A stretch of DNA of 64,000 bases, from assembly GCF_014779555.2 (NCBI RefSeq), contig NZ_CP094357.1, positions 1,550,001-1,614,000 on the forward strand, in the 5' to 3' direction. The position numbers were made by a program, and so were the translations under genes. Under the pieces are notes generated by a model. The model was not told the DNA's origin. It did not search any database and saw only the letters and a program-made list of their open reading frames with translations. Origin of the DNA: Lysobacter capsici. GTDB lineage: Bacteria > Pseudomonadota > Gammaproteobacteria > Xanthomonadales > Xanthomonadaceae. This document shows, piece after piece, positions 28,501 to 35,165 of this stretch (positions are counted from its first letter, which is position 1; each line of letters opens with the position of its first letter).

Positions 28501-29397
28501 CGCTGGCGTTTGAACAACCAGACCAACCTGTACAACGAAAGCCAGTTCCTCAAGGACCCGCGCGATTCCAGCGAAGGGATCATGCACACCTTCGGCATGG
28601 ATTTTTATCCGGCCGAAGGCTGGAACCTGGGCTTCGCGGTGATGGACGGCGACCTGGAAGCGGCGACCGGCCACGTCGACCGCCGCGCCTACAGCCTCAG
28701 CGGCGGACGCGTCGATCCCAACACCGACTGGTCGAGCAAGATCGAATACCGCAAGGACAGCGGCGCCGAGCGTCGCGAAGCCTGGGTCACCAGCAACCGC
28801 TTGTTCTACAAGGTCAACGAAGACTGGCGCATCGCCGCGCGCTTCCTGTACTCCGACATCAAGGACGAAATCGACGTCAGCCGCGGCGCCAAGACCGTCG
28901 AAGGCAACCTCGGCTTCGCCTACCGCCCGCACGACAGCTCGCGCTGGGCCGCGTTCGGCAAGTACGTGTACCTCTACGACCTGGCCACCATCGGCCAGGA
29001 CGGCGGCAACCAGTACGACCAGCGCTCGCAGGTGCTGTCGTTCGAAGGCATCTACCGCATCGACGACAAGTGGGAACTGGGCGGCAAGGCCGCGAGCCGT
29101 TGGGGCGACTACCGCATGGGCCGCGGCACCGGCCTGTGGCTGGACAGCCGCGCCGACTTCCTCGCCGGCCAGGTGCGCTACCACCTGATCGCCAAATGGG
29201 ACGCCCTGGCCGAATACCGCTGGCTGGCGGTCAAGGACGGCGGCGACAAGCGCGGCTGGCTGATCGGCGTGGACCGTCAGATCGGCGACAACTTCAAGGT
29301 CGGCGTGGGCTACAACTTCACCGACTTCAGCGACGATTTGACCGATCTGGAATACGACAACAAGGGCTGGTTCTTGAATCTGGCGGGTTACTACTGA
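25597..29397 (+). CDS. Large outer-membrane beta-barrel protein, partner of the giant repeat protein
   Basis: A 1,266-aa exported protein. A short KMKMK n-region and hydrophobic segment end at TPAYA, with cleavage before QK near residue 25. Residues about 30-400 look like periplasmic beta-sandwich domains (for example INDQTFPIDLERKFAAEF). From about 420 to the end, amphipathic strands alternate with charged turns, and the chain ends in LNLAGYY, an aromatic C-terminus typical of BAM-assembled barrels. The ATG at 25597 lies 7 nt after GAGGA; ATG 25591 is too close. It starts 10 nt after the giant gene and is followed by a strong terminator, so the two form an operon. A role in anchoring or exposing the partner is inference. 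No plug domain or TonB box was recognised. Confidence 0.8.
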   Translation: MKMKMKLLDMTLIGLLSAGAATPAYAQKAGANNPTQNAPARDTGRRTTSVPVDLSSLDKPQPQTEALEPVPRAKCEGSECRSDEGLLFRVRTRGEDKPVAEGDDANALQANRRVDVVRENLTPGAAKIAGKFQIDLPNGGVIWATEDPTLGPPVLNVQAGSIAPFENGRITKPLRFHGYTNYASFIDKLQVTVYRGSDTDLVTPLATIDLPVDNVSEQEWDGVLPSNINLLAGDELIYIARAYGKDGAFDEINPQRIQLVKPEEYERGVQIQREEVQRTLGQAIDDRGAQDIEITSSIYGTNAIRIQNIPVYGSRVRIYGRDIPRDAQLTINDQTFPIDLERKFAAEFLEPVGPHTYAVKIKNRGGGELEKNLDVNVTGKYSFLVALADVTLSENNVSGNIEPLAAGDNGRYDDSFISEGRLAFYLKGKVQGKYLITAQADTHENEIKRLFNGFFDAQAQDIFRRLDPNLYYPVYGDDSNTYRDVDTQGKLYLRVDWDQNQALWGNFNTGMTGTEYAQYNRSLYGAALNWRSRNTTVLGDPKSELKLFGSEAQSALGHTEFLGTGNSLYMLRHTDILPGSEKVTVEIRDVSTGRVESRVDLKRGADYEINDMQGRILLSRPLSQITRENVRTLTRDTPLDGYTQRLLVDYEYVPAGFQVDDVSAGFRGKQWFGDHFAVGGTYVDENRSGDDYSLKGVDLTLQAGRGTYLKLEKTRTESTAAPIWYSTNGGVDFTRINAITGARRGDADKVEARANFKELGWTQLDWSVGAWWRDIDQGFSISRYDNGEAVQEYGAEFLGYFTENFSLFGRHTRRERGDEALEQSQLTADWRITNDDQLGAELRRVREERNAASLSPDIDAMLFALSYRHRIGSTLELYATGQYTLDDDGGKYDRNDLLTVGARYLFGDRSSVGAEVSSGSRGEAGKVDAEYRLSTDHTLYGAYTFSTDSTQRDPLFDSALQTGWTIGQRWRLNNQTNLYNESQFLKDPRDSSEGIMHTFGMDFYPAEGWNLGFAVMDGDLEAATGHVDRRAYSLSGGRVDPNTDWSSKIEYRKDSGAERREAWVTSNRLFYKVNEDWRIAARFLYSDIKDEIDVSRGAKTVEGNLGFAYRPHDSSRWAAFGKYVYLYDLATIGQDGGNQYDQRSQVLSFEGIYRIDDKWELGGKAASRWGDYRMGRGTGLWLDSRADFLAGQVRYHLIAKWDALAEYRWLAVKDGGDKRGWLIGVDRQIGDNFKVGVGYNFTDFSDDLTDLEYDNKGWFLNLAGYY

Positions 29398-29441
29398 CCC
29401 CCGGCGTCCACCCGCACCGCTTCGACACATGAGTCAAAAAA

Positions 29442-29470
29442 GGGCGTCCGCAAGGACGCCCTTTTCTTTT
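29442..29470 (+). terminator. Rho-independent terminator of the giant surface-protein operon
   Basis: GGGCGTCC pairs with GGACGCCC around a GCAA tetraloop, preceded by AAAAAA and followed by TTTTCTTTT, 44 nt after the barrel-gene stop. Confidence 0.93.
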
Positions 29471-29505
29471 GCAGCTAGCCAGATCGCTCCGCAACCACGC
29501 CCGCC

Positions 29506-29551
29506 CCCTGTAGGAGCGGCGCAAGCCGCGACCGCGACACCTCAACCACGT
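29506..29551. repeat. REP element, GTAGGAGCGGC family, copy 1
   Basis: CCCTGTAGGAGCGGCGCAAG followed by CCGCGACCGCGACACCTCAA; the core GCGGC-GCAA-GCCGC is a hairpin. It closely matches the copies at 30267 and 31183. Confidence 0.85.
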
Positions 29552-29648
29552 CGCCCCTTGTGCTCGTGCGTGATACATCGGCCACGAGCATCACTCGTCA
29601 TGCAGCGCCGCGCATTCACTGCCTTCAACCGCATTCCAACGACCCGCC

Positions 29649-30146
29649 TTACGTCTCTCGGGCCAAGCCTTCAAGGTAGGGAATGTCATCGTTGAACTGC
29701 AGCACCACCCACGCAGCATCCGCCTTGATGCAGAAAAACACGCATTCAGACGCTGCCGGCCTGGGCGCGGAGTGCAGCCTGAAAACCTCGAAATGCCGTC
29801 TTCCATCCAGAATCAGCGAAACCATGTCCATCACTCTGAACGACAGATAGGCCCGCAAATTCGACAGATCGACATCGCTGGTCCGAGGCGTCTGCCTGAC
29901 AATAAACGGCCTGATATCGAACTCAAGACTGCCCAAACCACGTTCAAGGCGTTCGACGCCATCGAATGCCAAGGTCGGGTTCCAGGTGTAGAAACCCTTC
30001 AAGGCCTGTTCGATACCAGCGTCGTCCCTAGCCTCGATGAGATAGGCGGAGCCACTGTATCCCCTGATACATCCGACCATCGCTGCGGTTCCGTAAAGAA
30101 ACCCATCCAGCCGCGCGATTTCCTTCTGCGCTTCAATCACGTTCAT
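29649..30146 (-). CDS. Hypothetical protein, immunity-like context
   Basis: A 165-aa soluble protein starting MNVIEAQKEIARLDGFLYG, with a C-terminal AAWVVLQFNDDIPYLEGLA. No family was recognised. The ATG at 30146 was preferred to one 24 nt upstream because the chain is helical and regular from there, but the ribosome site is weak in both cases. It is on the same strand as the RHS toxin and its immunity gene, at the far end of a run of small minus-strand genes flanked by REP elements. An orphan immunity role is possible but rests on context only. Confidence 0.6.
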   Translation of the reverse strand: MNVIEAQKEIARLDGFLYGTAAMVGCIRGYSGSAYLIEARDDAGIEQALKGFYTWNPTLAFDGVERLERGLGSLEFDIRPFIVRQTPRTSDVDLSNLRAYLSFRVMDMVSLILDGRRHFEVFRLHSAPRPAASECVFFCIKADAAWVVLQFNDDIPYLEGLARET

Positions 30147-30266
30147 AGCGGTCGGGCCGGTTACGGCCACTAAAGCCTCGGGCGCAGTCTACGTCTTCAA
30201 GATCGTCAGCGCTGCCCCGCGTGCCACCGAGCCCGCTACGTCAATCCGAGCGATAACCACGGTGGC

Positions 30267-30315
30267 CCCCTGTAGGAGCGGCGTAAGCCGCGACCGCGAA
30301 CTCCCACCCACGTCG
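30267..30315. repeat. REP element, GTAGGAGCGGC family, copy 2
   Basis: CCCCCTGTAGGAGCGGCGTA then AGCCGCGACCGCGAACTCCC. It is a close variant of the copy at 29506. The surrounding gap 30147-30545 holds nothing else that I can recognise. Confidence 0.85.
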
Positions 30316-30545
30316 TCACTTGCCCCAAGCAAGACCCGACACACCGCGGGCGCCGCCAATACGATCCGGCCACCGTATTGCCCAGTACACCTCACGTCAT
30401 CGGGTAGCCCGCCACCGACCGAAAAACGCCCGCCCCCCAATTCTGCGCTTATGAAGCAAAATGGCCCGGAAAACGCACGGCCCGGCAAACCTCATTCCCA
30501 ACACGCGCGCATTCGAACCCGAACCCGCCTGATGCAGGAGTCGCG

Positions 30546-30802
30546 ATGAAATTCGATTTCGAACAGATCGGAAGTCGGAAGCGTTCTGCAACGAGATCGC
30601 ACAAGACATGGTTCGCCTGTTCGGAATTTCATGGGAGGAAGCCGAAGGCCGAATCAACCGCGAGTGGAAAGGCAAGCGCATGACCGGCAAGGTACTCATC
30701 ATCTATCACGAACCACCCGATCACTGGGCGCAACGCATTTACTACGAGGAAAGCGTTCTGTGGTGGGTCGATTAGCACCTGCCCGTCAAGCCGTATCCGT
30801 GA
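30546..30802 (+). pseudogene. Broken copy of the 85-aa gene that follows
   Basis: This copy keeps the ATG and the CAGGAG ribosome site of its neighbour but is one base shorter near codon 8 (GAACAGATCGGAAGTCGG against GACACAGATGCAACCTCGG), which shifts the frame. It also carries TAG at 30773-30775 where the intact copy has CAG. Restored, it would read FCNEIAQDMVRLFGISWEEA and so on, clearly paralogous. It is a recent decay product of the duplication. Confidence 0.88.
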
Positions 30803-30887
30803 AGATGCGGGTCGAGTCAAGCGACTGTTTCGGCTCCTCCCTCCCAACGCGCATTCAGACCCAAACCCGCCTGATTCAGGAGCCGCG

Positions 30888-31145
30888 ATGAAATTTGACC
30901 TCGACACAGATGCAACCTCGGAAGCGTTCTGCGACGACATCGCACAAGAGATGATGCGCCTGTTCGGAGTTTCACGGGAGGAAGCGGTAGGTCGAATCAA
31001 CCGTGAATGGAAAGATAAGCCCTTGATCGGTGATGTACTCATCATCTATCACGAAACCGCCAATTACTGGGCGCAATGCATCTACCACGAAGAAGACGTT
31101 ATGTGGTGGATCGATCAGCACCTTCGCGTCAAGCCGTACCCGTGA
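30888..31145 (+). CDS. Small conserved acidic protein, 85 aa, function unknown
   Basis: The protein starts MKFDLDTDATSEAFCDDIAQ and contains MMRLFGVSREEAVGRINREW followed by a Trp/Tyr-rich second half (YHETANYWAQCIYHEEDVMWW). A strong CAGGAG lies 6 nt before the ATG. It has no membrane segment or signal. It is the intact member of a tandem pair, and it sits on the plus strand among minus-strand immunity-like genes. I do not recognise a named family; small proteins like this occur near RHS loci, so a role in toxin immunity is possible but unproven. Confidence 0.75.
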   Translation: MKFDLDTDATSEAFCDDIAQEMMRLFGVSREEAVGRINREWKDKPLIGDVLIIYHETANYWAQCIYHEEDVMWWIDQHLRVKPYP

Positions 31146-31182
31146 AAACGCGAGCCGAGTCCCGCGACATCCCTGGTTCCAT

Positions 31183-31229
31183 CCTGTAGGAGCGGCGCAA
31201 GCCGCGACCGCGACACCTCAACCACGTCG
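31183..31229. repeat. REP element, GTAGGAGCGGC family, copy 3
   Basis: TCCTGTAGGAGCGGCGCAAG then CCGCGACCGCGACACCTCAA, followed by the same CCACGTCG tail as copy 1, so about 45 nt are almost identical between copies 1 and 3. Confidence 0.87.
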
Positions 31230-31297
31230 GCCCATGGCCCGCGCTTCACCGGCGTGTCGGCTCGCCTCGCTTATAAACGATACTTTCACCCTGCACC

Positions 31298-31567
31298 TCA
31301 GGTCGCCGTGACTTCATTGGCCTGTTTCCACAACGCAGTGAATTCTTGCTCCGAAATTTCTTCGCCTACGTCTTGTTCTTCAACTGCCAAGACCGGCTGA
31401 TCGGTAAGGTCATATCTTGGGTCGCGCTCAGACTCCCGCGTTGCCCAATACAAACTTATTCCGAATTGGTTGATCTGCCGAACGATCATCCCATCAAGGA
31501 CTTCGCAGTAGTAAAACCCGTCTTCGTTGTCGAGAGAGACCGTATAGAACTTGTAAAACTTGATCAT
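31298..31567 (-). CDS. Hypothetical small protein in the immunity-like run
   Basis: An 89-aa acidic protein (MIKFYKFYTVSLDNEDGFYY, ending LWKQANEVTAT) with an aromatic N-terminal half suggesting a small beta-sheet domain. It starts 43 nt after the end of the upstream minus-strand gene and probably shares its transcript. Base composition is lower in GC than the core genes of the window. No family was recognised; an immunity role is suggested by context only. Confidence 0.6.
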   Translation of the reverse strand: MIKFYKFYTVSLDNEDGFYYCEVLDGMIVRQINQFGISLYWATRESERDPRYDLTDQPVLAVEEQDVGEEISEQEFTALWKQANEVTAT

Positions 31568-31609
31568 TCGAGGGCTTCCGACAAGAAGGTGGTGAGTCGT
31601 GGTGGTGGC

Positions 31610-32068
31610 TTAGATTTCAAAGGCCTTCTTTGCGCTTTCCAGAAAATTCACCGGAGTCTCCCCGGTTAAATTTCCTTCAAGTGAGGCCAACGCTATCAGC
31701 TCAATTCTGCTGGCCAGAGGACGAGCGGTGTTAATTCGCTCGATCAAGAATTGCGAGTGATCGGCGATAGGCATGCCCATCACGAAGAGTGAATTTATGC
31801 AGTCCAAGGCTGTAACTAGCACGTTGCTGTCGTCACTGGTGGCTATCTCCATCAGCAAGTCGAGAGATCTTTTCTCCGGCACACTCCCTAGTGCATCGGC
31901 GCATCTGGAGATCCATTCTGCAGATTTGATAGGGATTTCTTCGCCGAGCTTGATCCAGTCCTCTTGATTGAAGTCGCACAGGATCGCGGCACATACGTCG
32001 ATGCCTACATCGGACCAGTAGTCGACAGAAGGGCTTCGGTTAATTTCGGCGTCCAGCTTGGCAAACAT
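31610..32068 (-). CDS. Hypothetical helical protein, possible immunity protein
   Basis: A 152-aa acidic protein beginning MFAKLDAEINRSPSVDYWSD. The middle (SAEWISRCADALGSVPEKRS and LLMEIATSDDSNVLVTALDC) has a spacing reminiscent of HEAT-like helical repeats. It precedes the 89-aa gene on the same strand and is AT-richer than the chromosome around it. HEAT-like and SUKH proteins are common as orphan immunity genes near polymorphic toxins, and both appear here. Assignment to immunity is inference from context. Confidence 0.65.
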   Translation of the reverse strand: MFAKLDAEINRSPSVDYWSDVGIDVCAAILCDFNQEDWIKLGEEIPIKSAEWISRCADALGSVPEKRSLDLLMEIATSDDSNVLVTALDCINSLFVMGMPIADHSQFLIERINTARPLASRIELIALASLEGNLTGETPVNFLESAKKAFEI

Positions 32069-32210
32069 AGTCAGTGCTGTATTGGATGGTGAGGATGCAT
32101 GTTAGCCGCATGTCTTCGAACCGCGAACCATTAGGCAACGGTTGGGCTCCTGCGAGCATGGACAACCCGTTGACACGCGGATTTCTCAGTAGCAATTTCT
32201 GCACCGGAGC

Positions 32211-32375
32211 CTAGAAACTCCTTACACAGCGGCCCCACCGCCGAAATACCGGTGGATTTTTTGCGCCTACGTTTTGGGCGCACACTCGGCGCGTTTCCGC
32301 GTCGGGAGGGCGGCTAATACAACACCCGCAAGGGGAATACACCCGCCGTCTGTGTACGGTTTCTAGCCTCCCGAC
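32211..32375 (+). other. Nested inverted repeats upstream of the XAC0095-like gene
   Basis: An imperfect inverted repeat of 22-23 nt has arms at 32211-32233 (starting CTAGAAACTCC) and 32345-32366 (ending ACGGTTTCTAG). Inside and overlapping it is a perfect 9-bp stem GTCGGGAGG (32301-32309) with CCTCCCGAC (32367-32375), so the two stems compete for the right arm region. Smaller stems (CCGT/ACGG, CCCGC/GCGGC) lie within. It resembles a structured RNA or the ends of a small cassette. Apart from this the 364-nt gap 32069-32432 shows no gene. Confidence 0.4.
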
Positions 32376-32432
32376 ATCCCGCCTGCGACTTCGCGCAGCG
32401 CGGACCACCGGTCCATGGAGCGGAGCGCGCCT

Positions 32433-32630
32433 ATGCCCCGCAAGACGCCGTCCGCCCCGCGTGCGGACAGCGTTGTGCTACCCGTCGATGCCTACCTTGA
32501 ACTGCAAGCGTTCCACGACGAACTGGTCGGCATCGCCCACACCATCGATCCGACGACCGAACCGGCCCCGGCCGTCCGCGAACCCGAGCAATCGCGCCGC
32601 CGCGCTTTGGCCAAAGTCTTCCGGCTATAG
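32433..32630 (+). CDS. XAC0095-like small protein
   Basis: A 65-aa protein (MPRKTPSAPRADSVVLPVDA) whose core VVLPVDAYLELQAFHDELVG resembles the short family named after Xanthomonas XAC0095, proteins of about 60-90 aa specific to Xanthomonadaceae and of uncertain, possibly regulatory, role. GGAG lies 7 nt before the ATG at 32433; an alternative ATG at 32415 would add six residues. The family call is from memory of its motif and is tentative. Confidence 0.6.
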   Translation: MPRKTPSAPRADSVVLPVDAYLELQAFHDELVGIAHTIDPTTEPAPAVREPEQSRRRALAKVFRL

Positions 32631-32798
32631 GCCGAACAAATGGATCGCAGCCTCAAGGCGATCCGACCGGCGTAACACCGCAGCGACCGGCCGTCGTCGA
32701 TCGCGACGGCGGCCGCACCGGGCAAACGACCGCACGCGGGGCGCCAACGCCCGCGCACGCACTGTTTTGACCAAGGTCTGGACGAAATCAGGCCCAAG

Positions 32799-32813
32799 GA
32801 AAATAGGGGTCAG
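32799..32813. repeat. Left arm of a 15-bp perfect inverted repeat around the SUKH/RAYT segment
   Basis: GAAAATAGGGGTCAG here is the exact reverse complement of 34701-34715. The arms enclose about 1.9 kb with the SMI1/KNR4 gene, the RAYT gene and RAYT remnants. A related motif, AAAGTCCACTCTG followed by CTATTTTC, also occurs at 32831-32852 and 34691-34715. Confidence 0.75.
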
Positions 32814-32865
32814 GGTATATTTTCTAAGTAAAGTCCACTCTGCCTATTTTCAGGGACGATGATAC

Positions 32866-32990
32866 GCCCTCGATACCGACTGGTTCCGGGTCATGATCGA
32901 AGTCCAGTTGCAGCGGCGAGCACGTCCAGTAAAGATAGGTTATCCGTTTAAGGTTGAGGGGGTGGAGAGTGGAATGGAAGGTTCACTCTA
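32866..32990 (+). pseudogene. Decayed 3' fragment of a RAYT transposase gene
   Basis: The stretch TCGATACCGACTGGTTCCGG and the following bases align with the 3' part of the RAYT genes downstream (TCGGTACCGACCGATTCCGG, then ATCGAAGCTCAGTTACAGCG), up to the shared GAGAGTGGAATGGAA ending. No open frame remains. The rest of the gap 32631-33023 shows no gene. Confidence 0.75.
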
Positions 32991-33023
32991 GCCTTGTTTC
33001 TATTCTTGTCGCATCAGTGTTTT

Positions 33024-33476
33024 CTAAACAATAATTTTTAAATGATCAGAAATGCATTTAATTATAAAGCTATCAAAAGAAATCCAGGTTATTTGAGGTG
33101 AGGTGTCGCCTTCGATATATTGCCATATCGGTGGGTCGTTATGGCCGTTGACGACAAAGAAGTTAAATTCGTAACCTTGATGCATCGAGAATATAAATGA
33201 TTCATCGGGGCTCGGGAGTTTTGTGGAATTTTCTTTTAACAGAGCTTCCGCTTCGCCGCGCAAAGATTCTAAGTGTGGGTAGAAAATATCTGTGCCACGC
33301 AGAAAATCTCCGGCGCCCCATCCCATGGCCAGCAGAAATTCCCTGTACGAATCGGGCAGTGCGTATCCAATGCGCTTCTCCAATGCGGATACTTCAGTCG
33401 AGCTACATCCTCTAATTTGCAATGGAGTGCATATCTTCTCTCTTGTGAGCAGAGAGATTAATTCATTCTTTTTCAT
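33024..33476 (-). CDS. SMI1/KNR4 (SUKH) family immunity-like protein
   Basis: A 150-aa protein with the SUKH pattern: an early helix ending GCSSTEVSALEKRIGYALPD, then YREFLLAMGWGAGDFLRGTD and the later MHQGYEFNFFVV and PPIWQYIEGD, followed by a C-terminal helix around SFDSFIIKCI. SUKH proteins are known immunity proteins of bacterial polymorphic toxins. The gene is strikingly AT-rich for this chromosome, a sign of recent transfer. It lies on the same strand as the RHS gene but is separated from it by the RAYT insertion, so it is probably an orphan immunity gene for a toxin tip now lost or carried by competitors. Confidence 0.88.
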   Translation of the reverse strand: MKKNELISLLTREKICTPLQIRGCSSTEVSALEKRIGYALPDSYREFLLAMGWGAGDFLRGTDIFYPHLESLRGEAEALLKENSTKLPSPDESFIFSMHQGYEFNFFVVNGHNDPPIWQYIEGDTSPQITWISFDSFIIKCISDHLKIIV

Positions 33477-33614
33477 CGTGTTTTCGACAATGCATGGGGC
33501 AAAGAGAGAGATAGAGAGCAGAGAGCACTTTCCTTAGTCCCGTATCCGTAATGGACCGATGGTGGTCGGCGGCATGCTAAAGCAGGCTGTGTGTCTCCAG
33601 CAACGAAGCACAGT

Positions 33615-34379
33615 ATGCCTCCACAGCCTAGAATTGATCTGCCCCACATCGCGCAACATGTCGTTCAACGCGGTAACGATCGACGCCCCTGTTTCTTTCA
33701 GGACCTGGATTACCTTCGCTACTTGAGTGAACTACACGAACTGGCCGCGCGGGCCGGCTGTGTGATCCACGCCTATGTGCTGATGACGAATCACGTCCAT
33801 TTGTTGCTTACGCCATCTCGGGTGGGGCAGGTGAGTGCGGTCATGCAGGCGCTGGGACGGCGGTATGTCCGCTATGTTAATGATCGTTATCATCGCACCG
33901 GTACCCTGTGGGAAGGGCGGCACAAGGCGTGCCCTGTCGACACAGATAGCTATTTGCTGCACTGCTATCGGTATATAGAACTCAATCCCGTGCGTGCAGG
34001 GATAGTGAGCGCGCCAGGCGATTATCGCTGGTCCAGCTATCACGCGAATGCGTCTGGCCAATCCAATGCTCTGCTCACTCCGCATCCCACCTATCTGGCG
34101 CTGGGTACGGACAGCGCATATCGTCAACACGCTTATGCCCGCTTGGTTGCAGAGATACTAAATCCAGACAAAGTGGCGCTTATTCGGCTGCGACTGCAGC
34201 GCCAACACGCACTCGGCACTGACCGGTTTCGAGCCATGAACGAAGCCCAGTTGCAGCGGCGCGCAGGTCCGGCAAAGATCGGGCGTCCGTGGAAGGATCG
34301 GCGAGGGGCGGAGAGTGGAACGGAAAGTGCACTCTGCCCCCTGTTTCGGAGCTCAACCCGGTGCGCGAGGGGACGGTGA
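33615..34379 (+). CDS. REP-associated tyrosine transposase (RAYT)
   Basis: A 254-aa Y1/HUH single-strand transposase of the IS200-like RAYT group. The metal-binding HUH histidines are His60 and His62 in NHVHLL, and the catalytic tyrosine is probably Tyr120 in YRYIELNPVRAG. The start MPPQPRIDLPHIAQHVVQRG matches the usual RAYT N-terminus, so ATG 33615 was preferred to an upstream GTG. The normal stop appears lost: where the second copy has CTC TGA, this gene has CTC TGC and reads on into 17 extra residues derived from the neighbouring fragment. RAYTs mobilise REP elements, several families of which lie in this window. Activity is uncertain. Confidence 0.92.
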   Translation: MPPQPRIDLPHIAQHVVQRGNDRRPCFFQDLDYLRYLSELHELAARAGCVIHAYVLMTNHVHLLLTPSRVGQVSAVMQALGRRYVRYVNDRYHRTGTLWEGRHKACPVDTDSYLLHCYRYIELNPVRAGIVSAPGDYRWSSYHANASGQSNALLTPHPTYLALGTDSAYRQHAYARLVAEILNPDKVALIRLRLQRQHALGTDRFRAMNEAQLQRRAGPAKIGRPWKDRRGAESGTESALCPLFRSSTRCARGR

Positions 34380-34704
34380 GCTCGCCAGGGGATTATCGCT
34401 GGTCCAGCTATCGCGCAAATACATCGGGCGAGCCGAGCACCTTACTCACTCCCCGGTCTACTTGACCTTGGATGCGGACGATACAAGCCCTCAGCAGGCT
34501 TATGCCAGCTTGGTTGCAGAAGCCCTAAATCCAGACGACGTGGCTTTGATTCGGCTGCGACTGCAGCGACAGCACGCACTCGGTACCGACCGATTCCGGA
34601 GTGTGATCGAAGCTCAGTTACAGCGGCGCGCAGGTCCGGCAAAGATTGGGCGTCCGTGCAAGGATCGACCGGGGCCGGAGAGTGGAATGGAAAGTCCACT
34701 CTGA
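34351..34704 (+). pseudogene. Second, frameshifted partial RAYT copy
   Basis: From GCTCAACCCGGTGCG to the stop TGA at 34702 this segment aligns with codons from about LNPVRAG to the end of the preceding RAYT gene. The catalytic N-terminal two fifths are missing. An indel near 34450 (CTCACTCCCCGGTC against CTCACTCCGCATCCC) shifts the frame, so it cannot encode a working enzyme. The first copy runs on into it. Confidence 0.85.
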
Positions 34705-34715
34705 CCCCTATTTTC
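34701..34715. repeat. Right arm of the 15-bp perfect inverted repeat
   Basis: CTGACCCCTATTTTC is the exact reverse complement of 32799-32813. It directly includes the stop codon of the partial RAYT copy. Confidence 0.75.
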
Positions 34716-34729
34716 GCTTCGCTGATATG

Positions 34730-35164
34730 TTAAATAGAAAGTCTTAAGGTATCTGAGCCATCATATTCATTCAGGCTGTCCAGTTCTGGGAAGATGCGAT
34801 CCTGGTCAAAATTTGCGCCGAAAAAATATCTTTTCCCCGGAGCCTTCCAATAAGCATAGTCGATATTTTCAATTCCGAATTTCAATCCGCATGCAAGACA
34901 AGGATCATTTTTTCCGAATAAAAATATAATTAATTGGTTCAGCTCTAATTTGGTTCCTTCGAGGAAATTGTACTCTCTGGCTTCTTGGGCTTCTGATAAT
35001 TTAATTTTTTTGTGTGGAATGTCTTTCCAGTCTATCCCGCTGCCTGCCGTATTCCACGGGAGGTTTTCAAGCTTGGCTTTTAACTGATCTGCAATTTCAA
35101 TGGGCACGATGAGTGCGTGTCCTAAATTTATCCATTCTTGTAGGTGGTAGTCGCTATTAATCAT
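34730..35164 (-). CDS. Cognate immunity protein of the RHS toxin (predicted)
   Basis: A 144-aa protein beginning MINSDYHLQEWINLGHALIV and ending LDSLNEYDGSDTLRLSI, containing a CLACG pair of cysteines. Its ATG at 35164 is one base after the TAA of the giant RHS gene, the normal position of an immunity gene, so translation is probably coupled. It shares the low GC content of the toxin tip, which fits exchange of tip and immunity as one module. The family was not recognised. Predicted role: binding the C-terminal toxin domain inside the producer cell. Confidence 0.75.
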   Translation of the reverse strand: MINSDYHLQEWINLGHALIVPIEIADQLKAKLENLPWNTAGSGIDWKDIPHKKIKLSEAQEAREYNFLEGTKLELNQLIIFLFGKNDPCLACGLKFGIENIDYAYWKAPGKRYFFGANFDQDRIFPELDSLNEYDGSDTLRLSI

Positions 35165-35165
35165 A

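Larger units (their letters stand above)
30503..31145 (+). repeat. Tandem duplication of a small gene with its leader (342-nt offset)
   Basis: The segments 30503-30802 and 30845-31145 are alignable throughout, from the shared upstream CGCGCATTC...ACCCGCCTGAT.CAGGAG ribosome site to the shared ending GTCAAGCCGTA.CCGTGA. The first copy is broken and the second intact. Confidence 0.9.

Noticed and set aside
32461-32862. A 133-codon frame overlapping the XAC0095-like gene
   Set aside because: Arg-rich out-of-frame translation with no ribosome site; the shorter frame has a good start and a family-like core.
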